The position numbers and the translations under genes are program-made. A stretch of DNA of 64,000 bases, from the NCBI GenBank assembly GCA_037349315.1, contig JBAIAC010000014.1, forward strand, positions 26,327,001 to 26,391,000, in the 5' to 3' direction. The notes beneath the pieces were generated by a model that saw only the letters and a list, made by a program, of their open reading frames with translations, had not been told where the DNA came from and made no database searches. Origin of the DNA: Chelydra serpentina (lineage: Eukaryota; Chordata; Testudines; Chelydridae). This document shows, in pieces, positions 22,360-33,708 of the stretch (position 1 is its first letter; every line of letters starts with the position of its first letter).

Positions 22360-25300
22360 CTAATAAAAATGTGAAGAAAAAAAGCAATGTGTTAATGATG
22401 ATTTTCAACAAGCAAAAAATTACAGTATAATTATCTTTGAAAGGTTTCTTCTCTGCAAGTGTCTATAATAACTACAATCTTTATGTAAAATTAGTTTTTC
22501 GTCCTGGAAGCTCACCTTGATCAGCCGTCATACAAGGAAGGCATAGAAAAATTGATTGGGGTCATAAATGTCCATATGAGTGTGGAATTCTAAGCATTAA
22601 ACCACCCAATGTCACATGTTTCAGAAAAATACAGACTGCTCTTAATATTTAGGAAAATTTGTCTCTAGCACAGTTAATAGGAATAGACAAATAAATGAAA
22701 AATATCAGAACTCGATGGAACATGGGAACAAACACCTTTGCCTCAGATAGAACTGACAGTTTTGACTGAAATTGTCATGCACTTTCAATTCACCACATGA
22801 CTAAGTAAGTTTTACATCTTAAAATATATCATAGGTGGCCAGTCACTCCTACACCTCTGTATAATTTTGCAGACAATGTGTGTTAAAAGAAGGAGGCCAC
22901 ATAACAAATATCAGGAAGTTTACAGATCACCGCTGATTTTTCAGTGCATTTGTTAAATGGTGTGGGTTTCTTTATAGTGATAATACATTTGACATTTAGA
23001 AATTTCTAATGCAACAGCTAGATTTTTCAATAATGGCCATCAATTCTGGGTGCCCTACTGGAAATTCTTAGGGCTTGATAGAGAATCTAACACCTTCAGT
23101 TCCTATTAACTTCAACTGGAGTTGTGCATGCTCAGACCTTCTAAAATAAAGTGTCTCAAACTGAAGCACCTAAAATTAGTGGCCAATTTTTAAAATGTTT
23201 ACTTTCAAAAACATTTCTGGACCGAGGATGTCTGGCCAGTAAATATTAATCTAATGAAAAACAAAAACTTGATCCATAAGCAAAGTCAGTAGAAGTGCAG
23301 CAGCAAGGCAAGTCAGATAAAAAAACAAAACAAAAAAAAACCACCTGGTACTGCCTTTGCTACCTTCAAATCCCTTCTAAAAACGCCTTCTGCCACAGCG
23401 CTTAAATGAAGTGGGGATAGATTATTAAACCAACCAAAGCCATAATAATCACAAAGAGGGGTACATGCCTTACAGTCTCAATCTTGCAAAAATGGCACTA
23501 TTCACACAAGTTATTCTGAAGGAACTCAAATGTAAAATTGCAGGACTACTAACGGTCATCCGTAACTTATCATTTAAATCAGCTTCTGTACCAAATGACT
23601 GGAGGATAGCTAATGTGACGGCAAATTTTTTAAAAAGGCTTCAGAGGTGACCCTGGCAACTACAGGCCAGTAAGCCTCACTTCAGTACCGGGCAAAGTGG
23701 TTGAAACTATCGTAAAGAACAAAATTCACATAGATGAACATAATTGGTTGGGAAATAGTCAACATGGTTTTGGTAAAGGGAAATCATACCTCACCAATCT
23801 ACTAAAATTCTTTGAGGGGGTCAACAAGCATCCGGACAAAGGAGATCCAGTGGATATAGTGTATTTAGATTTTCAGAAAGGCCTTTGACAAGGTCCCTCA
23901 CCAAAGGCTCTTAAGCAAAATAAGCAGTCATGGGATAAGAGGAAAGGTTCTCTCATGGATTGGTAATTGGTTAAAAGGGTAGGAATAAATGGTCAGTTTT
24001 CAGAATGGAGAGAGGTAAATAGGGGTGTCCCCCAGGGATCTATACTGGGCCTAGTCCTATTTAACATATTCATAAATGACCTGGAAAAGGGGATAAACAG
24101 TGAGGTGGCAAAATTTGCAGATGATACAAAGCTACTCAAGATAGTTAAGTCCCAGGCAGACTGTGAAGAGCTACAAAAGGATCTCTCAAAATTGGGTGAC
24201 TGGGCAACAAAATGGCAGATGAAATTTAATGTTGATAAATGCAAAGCAATGCACATTGGAAAACATAATCCTAACTATACATATACAATGATGGGGTCTA
24301 AATTAGCTGTTAGCACTCAAGAGAGAGATCTTGGAGTCACTGTGGATAGTTCTCTGAAATCATCCACTCAATGTGCAGCGGCAGTCAAAAAAGCGAAGAA
24401 AGGGATAGATAATAAAGACAGAAAATATTATATTGCCTTTATATAAATCCATGGTACGCCCACACCTTGAATACTGCGTGCAGATATGATCACCCCATCT
24501 CAAAAAAGATGTATTGGAATTGGAAAAGGTTCAGAAAAGGGCAACAAAAAATGATTAGGGGTATAGATCGGCTTCCGTATGAGGAGAGATTAATAAGATT
24601 GGGACTTTTCAGCTTGGAAAAGAGGCGAGTAGGGGGGATATGATAGAGGTCTATAAAATCATGAGTGGTATAGAGAAAATAAATAAGGAAGCGTTATTTA
24701 TTCCTTCTCATAATACAAGAACAAAGGGCCACCAAATTAAATTAATAGGTAGCAGGTTTAAAACAAACACAAGAAAGTATTTTTTCACGCAATGCACAGT
24801 CGACCTCTGGAACTCTTTGCCAGAGGGTGTTGTGAAGGCCAGTACTATAATGTGCCCATACAGACAAGCCCTGAATATGGGCAGCATCACTCTGGCCATT
24901 TACCTAACAGGGCTGGTTATGAATTTCCCTATCCCAGCTGCAGACTTCAAAAACAAACAAACAAAAAAAACCCACCACAACCTGAAAAGGAAATTTGATT
25001 AAAATAAAGTTCATGTCCTTTCACAAGAACAGTACATAAAAACTACATGAAGATACAAGTTAATTGCAATTAATCTCTGTGGACAACAAATGACCTAGTT
25101 AACCACAAGTTTTAGATGATTATATTGCAATTATTGTTGTTCCATGTTAAGATAGTCATTTCTCATAAATACCACCTGAAAAAACAACTGTATACTTTAC
25201 CTAGAATGTTGTTGCTCTTTAACATGCAATATGTTTGCTGTCTAATATGGAAGACAGCAAAACAACATTGAAAACATTGTTTTAATAACTTTGAGGATTA

Positions 25301-26711
25301 GGGCAGTATCATAGTATGCACCTATACAAAACATAAATTCGTTTTCTGAATCCCTTTAATCTGAGCAGAGCCTGCAATCAGTAAAAATATCTTGCTAGCA
25401 ACTTTTAAGATTTGCATCATGTACCAGTGCTTTTTTGGTTTTCAATCACAACAGAAGTATTAAATGCATTTCTTCATTACGATGTGCAGCACTAACTTTT
25501 TTTCCCTTCAGGACAAAAAAAAAAAAAGAAGATTCCTATTATCTTAAATAATGACTTATATTCTGTGCTTAACAAAAAAAAAAGCTTGGCATTTTTGCAA
25601 ATACTTTTTATTCCCCAAAAAGATCATGGCAGAAAGAAGCCATGTTTTTGGTCAGTACCCATGGATGCAAGAAAACCAAAGCCAGGTTGTTGGCAGCAGT
25701 GTGAAATTGTATAATAGCATAATCTGTTTTTCATCTAGGGAAGAGGAGAAGCTGGGGCTCTGGTAGCTGTGCTGGATGGGACACAGAGAGAATTGCACTC
25801 TTTAAATCTGACAACTCATTTCTATGGCCAACAGCTCCAGGATTCTTCCTCCCAGTCCCATTCCAAGTCCTTTCTGGGCTGCTGTGAGATGGAATCAACT
25901 CCTTACTGGAGATGGGTGGGAATACCAAGTAACCCCACCTCCCACCTAAAAGTGGACACGTTTACATGAATTGCAAAGCCCTGGAAATAATAGCCAGCTG
26001 CAGGAATTCAAGCAGATTGCAAACCCAGCCCTGTTTACACACCTATTGATACGTCTGGGAGAGAAGGGTGGAAAGTGCAGGCTGATCTCTGGAAAGTGAG
26101 GGAGATAAATGTTCCCTAGGAAGGGTGAGGGCTGCCTGGTCTGTGCAGTATGAGAAGAGAGGAAGGGAGCCCCTGAGAAGTGGGGGCGGAGGGGACAATA
26201 AATGAAATGAGGCAGCAGGGACAATAAGGGAGTAGAAAAGTGAGGCAAGGGCTGAAGGGAGCATGTCGGTAGGAGGGGCGCGGCAGGACTGTGGGACAAG
26301 CTGTTTGTACAGCACCGTGCACTGTGCCCCCCATGCAAACAGCCGCTGTGCCCGCTAACCCAGGGGAAGGGCACCGGGAGGCGGGCGAGGGCAGCAAAGG
26401 GCTGAGGGTAGCAGTGGGGGGGACGAGCCAAGGCAGTGGCCTCCCCAGAAATTGAAATTGTGTGTGTGTGTGGGGGGGGGTGTTCGAATGTACTGGGGGG
26501 GGGGTGTCACTAAATTGGCATGTATCTAGTTCTCAAAACTGGGGGGGTGTTGGGGAAATTCAGGGGGGTGTAGGGAAATCACCAAGGGGAGCTCTCGAGG
26601 GCAATGGGGCTGGGGCCGCCGCGAGGTACAGAGCTCGCTGGGCCACGGGAACAACGGGCCGGGGTTGGGGGGGGGGCTGAGGGAGCTGGTGCCCCCAGCC
26701 CGCGGACTCAC
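22360..26711. other. PDGFRL intron 1
   Basis: It contains the decayed CR1/L3-type LINE at 23470-24860. The rest is AT-rich unique sequence, rising in GC from about 25900 and merging into the CpG island near exon 1. Short G runs lie at 26463-26560. No other exon was recognised. Confidence 0.7.
23470..24860 (+). mobile_element. CR1-group LINE fragment (reverse transcriptase domain)
   Basis: Frames at 23465-23650, 23697-23888, 23967-24446 and 24640-24860, joined by frameshifts, spell the C-terminal two thirds of a CR1-group reverse transcriptase. Visible in order are DPVDIVYLDFQK (catalytic motif A region), GVPQGSILG, KFADDTKL (catalytic FADD box) and LGDWATKWQMKFN. After these come SMVRPHLEY-like and LGLFSLEKRR-like segments and, at the end, NTRTKGHQ and LWNSLPEGVV. 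The endonuclease and 5' part are missing. The frames are broken, so it is inactive. Confidence 0.85.
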
Positions 26712-27500
26712 CATTTTGCAGCGTTTCGTGCAGCAGCAGGAGGCTCAGCAGGACCCACAGCCTCATGTCGGAGCAGCCACGGGCGGGCCGTGTTGGGGGC
26801 GGGGGGTGGGCTCTGGAAAGTCCGCCGCAAAGCTCCCAGTGCAGGGTGGGGGAGCTCGAGCCGGGGAGGCGCTCGCCGGAGCCCGCCGTCCCTGCACTAA
26901 GCGAGCTCCGCAGCAGAAGGGCTGCTAGGGGCGCGCTCAGCCCTGCCACGCCCTAGGGCAGCTGCGGAGCGGGGCGGTTCGGCACACACGTGAGGGGGGG
27001 CAGGTCCGGTCCCGACTCCCCCCCATCACAGCCAAGCCACCCCCGGTGAAACCTGCGGTGCCGGGCAGCGCTCACCGGGGCTGCCCAGCCTGCAGCACGC
27101 GGAGTGACCCTAGGGCGCAGGGGTCTCAGGAGAGGAAGAATAAAACAAGGAGGCGTCGATCCCCGAACGCCCCCGGAAGCCTCCCGGGGTCAGAGCTTGG
27201 CAAACACACGGCCTGGTGCCGGTTAGCGGCAGCGTGGGCCACGTTGTTCCCTTGAACGTGCGCCTGTGTCCCCAGCTGACTTGTCCTGCCCATGCAACGC
27301 AGGCATTACATGCCCCAGAAACTCAGAAAACACCTGGTCCCACTGGTGGCCCAGGGGCTGGATCCAGCCGCGGGGACGATTCCGTCCAGCCCCTGTACAC
27401 GCACTGTAGGTCCTCCCTGCACTGCGTGACCTTGCCCGGGGCACCCTACGGGGCAAGTCATGCCGCAGGGATGACCCGCTGGCGGGCCGCTGCTGTGGAG
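26560..27500 (-). promoter_or_regulatory. CpG island and probable PDGFRL promoter
   Basis: A GC-rich, CpG-rich block surrounds and precedes (in minus-strand sense) the PDGFRL start codon. It contains GC-box-like motifs (gggggcgggg at about 26796, ggggcgg at about 26970). No clear TATA box is seen at the expected distance. The surrounding sequence is CpG-poor, so the block stands out. The transcription start cannot be placed from sequence alone. Confidence 0.7.
26712..26766 (-). CDS. PDGFRL: PDGFRL coding exon 1 (signal peptide)
   Basis: The start codon is at 26766-26764. The exon encodes an N-terminus MRLWVLLSLLLLHETLQN, a charged residue followed by a leucine-rich core, which is a typical signal peptide and fits the start of this family. 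The donor is G|GTGAGT, splitting a codon after its first base; exon 2 begins with the two bases that complete it. The frame stays open upstream and into the intron, but homology supports only this segment. It lies inside a CpG island. Confidence 0.88.
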
Positions 27501-27659
27501 CACCTCTGGGAAAAGTCGCTCAGCCTATGACATGAACATGTACAATTGAACGGTCAGTGAGAGAACAGAGCTGGTGGCGTGAAGTTTTCTTGGGCATGAA
27601 CTCTTCAGCAGGGTGGAACTGCTTAGTGCAAAATTTGTTCAGTAAAAAGTTCTTGCGTG

Positions 27660-28560
27660 TCTAGGGTTGCTATTGCCAACTTTCTAACTGCAGAAAATCA
27701 ACAATACCATTGCCCCCCTGGCCCCTGCCTTTACTCACTCCATCCTCCAGCCTTCCATCACTCATTCCTTAGGGTTGCCAACTTTCTTCTAATTGCACAA
27801 AACCAAACACCCTAGTCCCACCCCTTCCTGGAAGCCCTGGCTGCAGCTCACTACATTCCCCTTCCCTGGGGGGCTCACTCTCCCCCACCCTCACTCACTT
27901 TCACTAGGCTGAGCCAGGGTTAGGGTGCGGGAGGAGGTGAGGGGTAGGGAGTGCAGGAGGGGGCTCCAGGAAGGGGGTGGGGCCAAGGCGATTCAGAGTG
28001 TGGGAGGGAGTTGTGGGTTGAGGCAGGGGGTTGGGGTGCAGGAGGGGGTATGGGCTGGGGGTGCAGGTTCTGGGGTGAGGCTGGGGATGAGGGGTTCAGG
28101 GTGTGGGAGGGGGCTCTGGGCTGGGATGAAGGTGGGGTTAGGACTCCAGCTGGAGGTGCGATTTCTGGACTGGGGCCAGGGATAGGGGTTTGGCATGCAG
28201 GAGGGGGATCTGGGCTGGGGGAGTGGGGCTGAGGGGTTCGGAGTGTGGGAGGGAGCTCTGGGCTGGGGCAGGCAGTTGTGGTGCAGGAGGTGGTGAGGGC
28301 TCTGGGGTGGGGCCAGGGATGAAGGGTTTGGGGTGCAGGAGGTATAGGCTCTGAGAGGGAGTTTGAGTGCAGGAGGGGGTTCTGGGCAGGGGTTGGGTCG
28401 TGGAAGGGGGTTCGGGCTCCAGGCGGCACTGACCTCAGGTGGCCTCGGCATTTCCCAGGGATGGAAGAAGTCCACATGGTTCCTGGGAAGCAGTAGCATG
28501 TCCCTCCGGCTCCTAGGCAGAGGGGCGGCTAGGGGCTCCATGCGCTGTCCCCACAGCTCT
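27660..28560. repeat. Interspersed repeat with G-rich minisatellite
   Basis: At 27663-27860 the phrase agggttgc(t/c)...gccaactttct occurs twice (27663 and 27772). From 27905 to about 28410 a degenerate G-rich tandem array follows, with recurring phrases ctgggctgggg, gtgcaggagg and ggtttggggtgcagg. The long open frames on both strands are by-products of this array. It is likely one composite repeat. Confidence 0.6.
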
Positions 28561-31500
28561 CATGGGCCGTGGTTCTCTCAAGATGTCATTGCACACCCTT
28601 GGGAGCCACATAATTGTCTGTAAGGGCAGATTTTATCCTTGTGTTACCCAAGGTTGATTGAGCAGTAACATACTACTCAAAATGATGGAGATGGAAAACA
28701 GAAGGCACCTGTTACCTTATATTGTAAAGAAGGCTTTAAAAGAGCCAGTGGCAAGCACAGCAGTTTAAGCTGTAGCATGTTGAGGAAGTCAGTGAGAGAC
28801 ATCTGTTTTCTTTAAGCCCAGGTCTTGTCTGAAAAGTAACTATACAATGGCATATTAGGGTTCTGTGTTCGTAAGTACAAAAAATTGTTTTGCTTTGGTT
28901 TATTTCTAACAGCCCTATAAATATGTAGAAACTGAAAGTCATATTGGGCTTTTCCTTCTTGCAAATCACCACTAGTAAGAAAGGATCTGCAGGCCAAATT
29001 AGTCTCTTGGTGACACCTGTAGAACCCCTTTATCTTGAAACTGTGTCATCAGTAACACCTGCCTACAGCTTTCAGTTGTTTTACACTGGTGTAATTGATT
29101 GGAACTTATAAACACTGTTTATGATGCACAAGTCTCTCACTTTTGACACATCTGAATCTTAAGAACTGAATTCTGCCATTACATGCAAAACATGCAATGC
29201 CCATTGTCCATTTAAACTATCAGGAAAATTTACTAGCAGCATTAATCTAAACAAGCTCTGATATTTTTGGATTTTTTTACGTTACACTTGCATTTCAGAA
29301 ACCCCCTTACTGCATCTTAAAACAGCCATAAACTCTAGGATCCTTAATCTTCTACTCTGTTTGTAGATAGCTAGAGCCACATGTGGCACTCTAGCATATC
29401 AAGTAAAATCCACATTTCCTTTTGTGCCATATATTCTATTTAAAAGGATTATAAACCTTAGCTTTCAGACAGTTGATCTGGATCTGACAGCTCAAAAGAC
29501 ATATGAAACGATACACAGCAAATTCACTTTGGAAATGTTTACAGGTTCACTTCCAACAATGTATTTTAATGTCTTTTGGAGTTTTCCACTCTTGTCTGAA
29601 ATATTAGTGTGATTCCTAAAAGGCTTTTCATGTCAGGTTTCCTGGTTTTCATCCCCATGTCCCAAGGCCTAAATAGGAAGGTATTTCAAAATGAATGGTA
29701 GTAGAGAATATAGTAAGTGTAATATCACTTGGAAAGAAAATCTCACTTTTTTTAAAGTAAGCAAATCTGGAAAGGTAATACAATACATTTAACATTACAC
29801 ATTTATTTAATAATATATATTTGGTAAAACCAGGTTGTACTGTAATCAGATTTTATTTTACATCTCCTATATGAAAATGGCCAAGTAAAAAGTAATGACT
29901 CCATGACTTTAAAGCATCTGCTATGCCATTTAGTTGAAGCAAGAATTAAATAGTGATCAGATACATCAAGAGAGGAAGTGTTTTATAGATTCAAGCTTCC
30001 AGGCTTTTCTGGAAGGTCATAATCTAGTGGACTATGTTAAAGCGGTGAACTTTAGTAATAAATATAAATCACCCACAACGTCCCCAATCCTGCAACAACA
30101 TACATGCGTGATTAACTTTAAGCATGTAAATAGTCATACTGAAGTCTTTGTGGAATCAGAATTTAAATCTTCTACTTGCAAAATGACTCAATTCAAAGGG
30201 TTGAATCTTGTCCACATTGAAAGTAATGGCCAAATTCCCATTGACTTCAGTGGGGCCAGGATTTCACTCAAGAATAATCAGCTCTAATATATCTGTATGA
30301 TACCCTGATTATATTTTGTCTCAAATCTTGAGTTTATCTACAAACTACACTGCAACCCATTTTATAAGTAGTTATCATTTTATGTGGAATTATTTGAGTC
30401 TAAGAACTTTGTGTACCACTGGAAATTTGCTGCCAAGGCTTTGCGTCCCTAGCCCCGACTCTTTATGCTGTGTTTTCTCTTTAATTTGTTGTATGTATGT
30501 CTGAATAATTTTATGGTAGACTATGCAATCTCTGATTTAACATTTTTCATTAAAAGAAATAAAATTAGCTGTCACACTTCTTTACAACACTCCAATTGAT
30601 GAAGCTGCAGAACAGGTTGTGATTCAGTATATTCAATGAGAACCATTGTCGGCGTTTGAAATTCCTATATATATATGAGTCTTAACTCCCCATATCCTTT
30701 AATTACCAATTTTCAGCTGTAGACATATTACCTTGAAATATGATCTCATTCAGTCTTACAGGACATTGGCCTTGGATGACAAAACTCCAAGCAAACTCCA
30801 CTTGCTAAAGGAAGTGATGCTGGCAATTAGTAGGTAGCACTGCACCATTTGATTCAGTAATAAAATAATCTCCCAGCATGAAATTAGACAGCACTGTGCA
30901 ATTGAAGACACTGGGCCAGCTCAACTTGTGTAAATTGTCATAGCTCAGTTGAAGTCAATAGAGCGCTGACAGTTCACAGCAGCTGAAGATCTAGCTCATT
31001 CCTTTTAGCTTGACATTTAAACCAGATGTATTTTTCTCATTTATGTGGGACCTTTTATCCAGAAGAATCACAAAGTTTATAAAGTACTTTGAGAAATTTA
31101 TTGAAGAATGGTATTTAAAAAATCTGATAATATAAATCTTTTGTCTAGTGATCATTTTTATGTTAGAAAACACTTTATCTCAGATCCTCAAAGGTTTTTA
31201 GGTACCTAACTCCATCAGTTTCAATGGGATTTAGGCATGAGGATCTGGGAAATTATATTTACGCTGTATCTATTTGTTCATTTGAGGAACTCAAAGCATT
31301 TAACTATGCAGAATAAATGCTGTCTCCATTTTTAAGAAAAGGAAATGGAGACACAAATTTAAGGCCACATTTTTCAAAAACACTGCCCCAGAGTCACAGT
31401 GTAGAGAAGAAACCAGGCCAAGCTGGTGCATAGTTATGGCAATTGTGGTTGAGCCAGAAAGAAGCCTGTTGAGCCTGGTCCAGGATCTGTGATCAAATGG

Positions 31501-32250
31501 ACAAGGAGGTAGGTGCAGTGATGGAATCCTGAATTTACTGTGTGTTAGACTCTCTTTCTCGTTGATGCTTCCATTCAGTAAGGGCATAAAATTTTGGCTC
31601 CCTGGCAGTGCTAATCGTCTGTCCATGATAAAAGGCAAGTAGTGCTCTTTTCCAAGACCGTGTGAAGTGTGTTAACAGGATTGTAGAGAGAACAGCCATG
31701 GTGTCGCACCCCAGACCAGAAGCATGGGACTCCTCCCAGAATAAGAGCAGACCTTTGAGTTGGTGCAGCGTGTTGTTCTCTGTATGAGAATAGGGTTTCA
31801 ATCAACTGGAAGGGTAACAGGTTGGTTTAATTGTCACAGCTCTCCAAGCCTATTTAACTGAATGTTATGTAGTAAGTCTGTGATAGAGGCAGAATGGGAC
31901 CCTGGTCTTCTGACTACCTCATGTTGTATCCATTTTGATCCAATCTACCTTCTTGAAAAATAAAAGCTTTTAGCAAGAAAACACAGCTGCTTATTGTCCA
32001 ACAGAATGCTCATATATATTATTATGCAATACATGTTAAAATCATAGATGAGTTTATGCAATACTGGAAACCATTTATAGCGTAACATTTGATAACAAGA
32101 GTCACATAATGCACACTGAATGGTTTTCAGTCACTGTAGATCAGTCTACCTTACTTAGTAAAATCTGTGGTGTATTTTTTGTACAAACACCTCTGCAATC
32201 ATTTTAGAACACAAAAAGTTGAAACTTATATCCAGTACATGCAAGTGATT
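28560..32250. other. Intergenic sequence between SLC7A2 and PDGFRL
   Basis: AT-rich sequence with no gene recognised. It contains old dispersed motifs near 30215-30270 and 30905-30995, and a MIR-like tail near 31180-31420. No conserved non-coding element can be claimed without alignment. Confidence 0.5.
30905..30995. repeat. Old self-complementary dispersed motif
   Basis: The stretch gtgtaaattgtcatagctc...gttgaagtcaatagagc...cagctgaagatctagc resembles that at 20730-20800 and contains the core ttgaagtcaat. Confidence 0.4.
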
Positions 32251-32999
32251 TTTAACTTTATTTTAAAAAATATAGATCAAATGCATGATTATTGTCTTAT
32301 GAAGCATATATTACAGTGAATAAAACAGCAGCAGTATAATTTCCATCACAATTTCTATAGCAACTAAGAATACTGATAATATTCTACTGCAAAAGTGAAA
32401 AACCCAAGCACCATAAAGTATTTTAATTCTTGCATACATTCTAAACACATTTTTACATTAATAAAAATTAGGTTTTTTTAGACTAAAGCATTACACAAAT
32501 ATAAATTTGTGTATGAAGCTGCATCACTTTATCTACATTTAAATGCACAGCAGCAAAGCAGCAAATAAAATACACTTGAAATAATTACTGCAATGTACAT
32601 ATAAACAGTGATAGAGCAAAGTTCCAAAAGACAGAAATACTAACATTTTCAAAAATGATAAAACACAAAAGTATTTTAAAATGTATTAAACAAATATATT
32701 AAATGCTTTCCAATCTGCCAACACTAAAGGAAAACAAATCCTCCTAAGCAATACATGGCCAAATCCTGTTAACCTTAACCCAGACTGTGCCCAATTTAGT
32801 CAGTGGGAGTTTGCCTGAGATGGACGAGCTGAATGAAAACATTCTAAAGACATCAGCATTTTCCCAGCAGACAATAAAAAGCAGCATTTATGCATACAAT
32901 TCAGTCTTACGCATGTCTGTACAAATGTCCTTTAACTTCGTTAGTGTCCAAATAATTCCTAGAATCAAATCATAAACTGTTTGCGGGGGGCGGGGAAGA

Positions 33000-33708
33000 G
33001 ACATGATTGCAATTAGTTTTGGAAAAGCCAACTGTGAAAATGAAGAGGCCCTCAAAAAGCACATATCAGGAAATATGTGTGCCCTTGTTGCCAAGAAGGC
33101 TAACGGGATTTTGGGCTGTATAAGTAGGGGCATTTCCAGCAGATCGAGGGACGTGATTATTCCCCTCTATTCGGCACTGGTGAGGCCTCATTTGGAGTAC
33201 TGTGTCCAGTTTGGGCCCCACACTACAAGAAGGATGTGGATAAATTGGAAAGAGTCCAACGGAGGGCAACAAAAATGATTAGGGGGCTGGAGCACATGAC
33301 TTATGAGGAGAGGCTGAGGGAACTGGGATTGTTTAGCCTGCAGAAGAGAAGAGTGAGGGGGGATTTGATAGCTGCTTTCAACTACCTAAAAGGGGGTTCC
33401 AAAGAGGATGGGTCTAGACTGTTCTCAGTGGTAGAAGATGACAGAACAAGGAGTAATGGTCTCAAGTTGCAGAGAGGGAGGTTTAGGTTGGATATTAGGA
33501 AAACCTTTTTCACTAGTAGGGTGGTGAAGCACTGGAATGGGTTACCTAGGGAGGTGGTGGAATCTCCTTCCTTAGAGGTTTTTAAGGTCAGGCTTGACAA
33601 AGCCCTGGCTGGGATGATCTAGTTGGGGTTGGTCCTGCTTTGAGCAGGGGGTTGCACTAGATGACCTCCTGAGGTCCCTTCCAACCCTGAGATTCTATGA
33701 TTCTATGA
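33000..33708 (+). mobile_element. CR1 LINE, 5'-truncated
   Basis: Frames at 33003-33278 and 33236-33622 (one frameshift) encode the C-terminal end of a CR1 ORF2: [58 protein letters not shown]. The 3' end is the classic CR1 terminus gaggtcccttccaaccctgag followed by the octamer repeat attctatg at 33692-33708. The long open segment suggests a younger copy than the LINEs at 19015 and 23470. It is antisense to the presumed SLC7A2 3' UTR. Confidence 0.92.

Larger units (their letters stand above)
3160..26766 (-). other. PDGFRL: PDGFRL gene, 5' part (exons 1-3 and introns 1-2)
   Basis: Platelet-derived growth factor receptor-like protein is a secreted protein with immunoglobulin-like domains related to the PDGF receptor ectodomain. 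It has no kinase and has been described as a candidate tumour suppressor on human 8p. The three visible exons give about 168 residues: a signal peptide, a lysine- and proline-rich linker and the first Ig-like domain. The closest family members are about 375 residues long, so roughly the C-terminal half lies beyond the left edge. Exon phases (18 codons plus 1 nt; 295 nt; 152 nt) join without a frame break, and all visible splice sites are GT..AG. SLC7A2 lies upstream on the same strand, as in human. Confidence 0.93.

Noticed and set aside
22143..22430. 95-codon plus-strand frame opposite PDGFRL exon 2
   Set aside because: Shadow of the conserved minus-strand exon; no independent support.
26560..26949. 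129-codon frame that includes the PDGFRL start codon
   Set aside because: Only 26712-26766 matches PDGFRL; the rest is upstream untranslated sequence and intron kept open by high GC.
27920..28541. 182- and 185-codon proline-rich frames on the minus strand
   Set aside because: Produced by the complementary strand of a G-rich array; overlapping open frames on both strands are typical of tandem repeats.
29934..30287. 117-codon frame on the plus strand
   Set aside because: Its end overlaps one of the dispersed 'ttcaatggg'-type motifs, no splice or homology support; likely chance.
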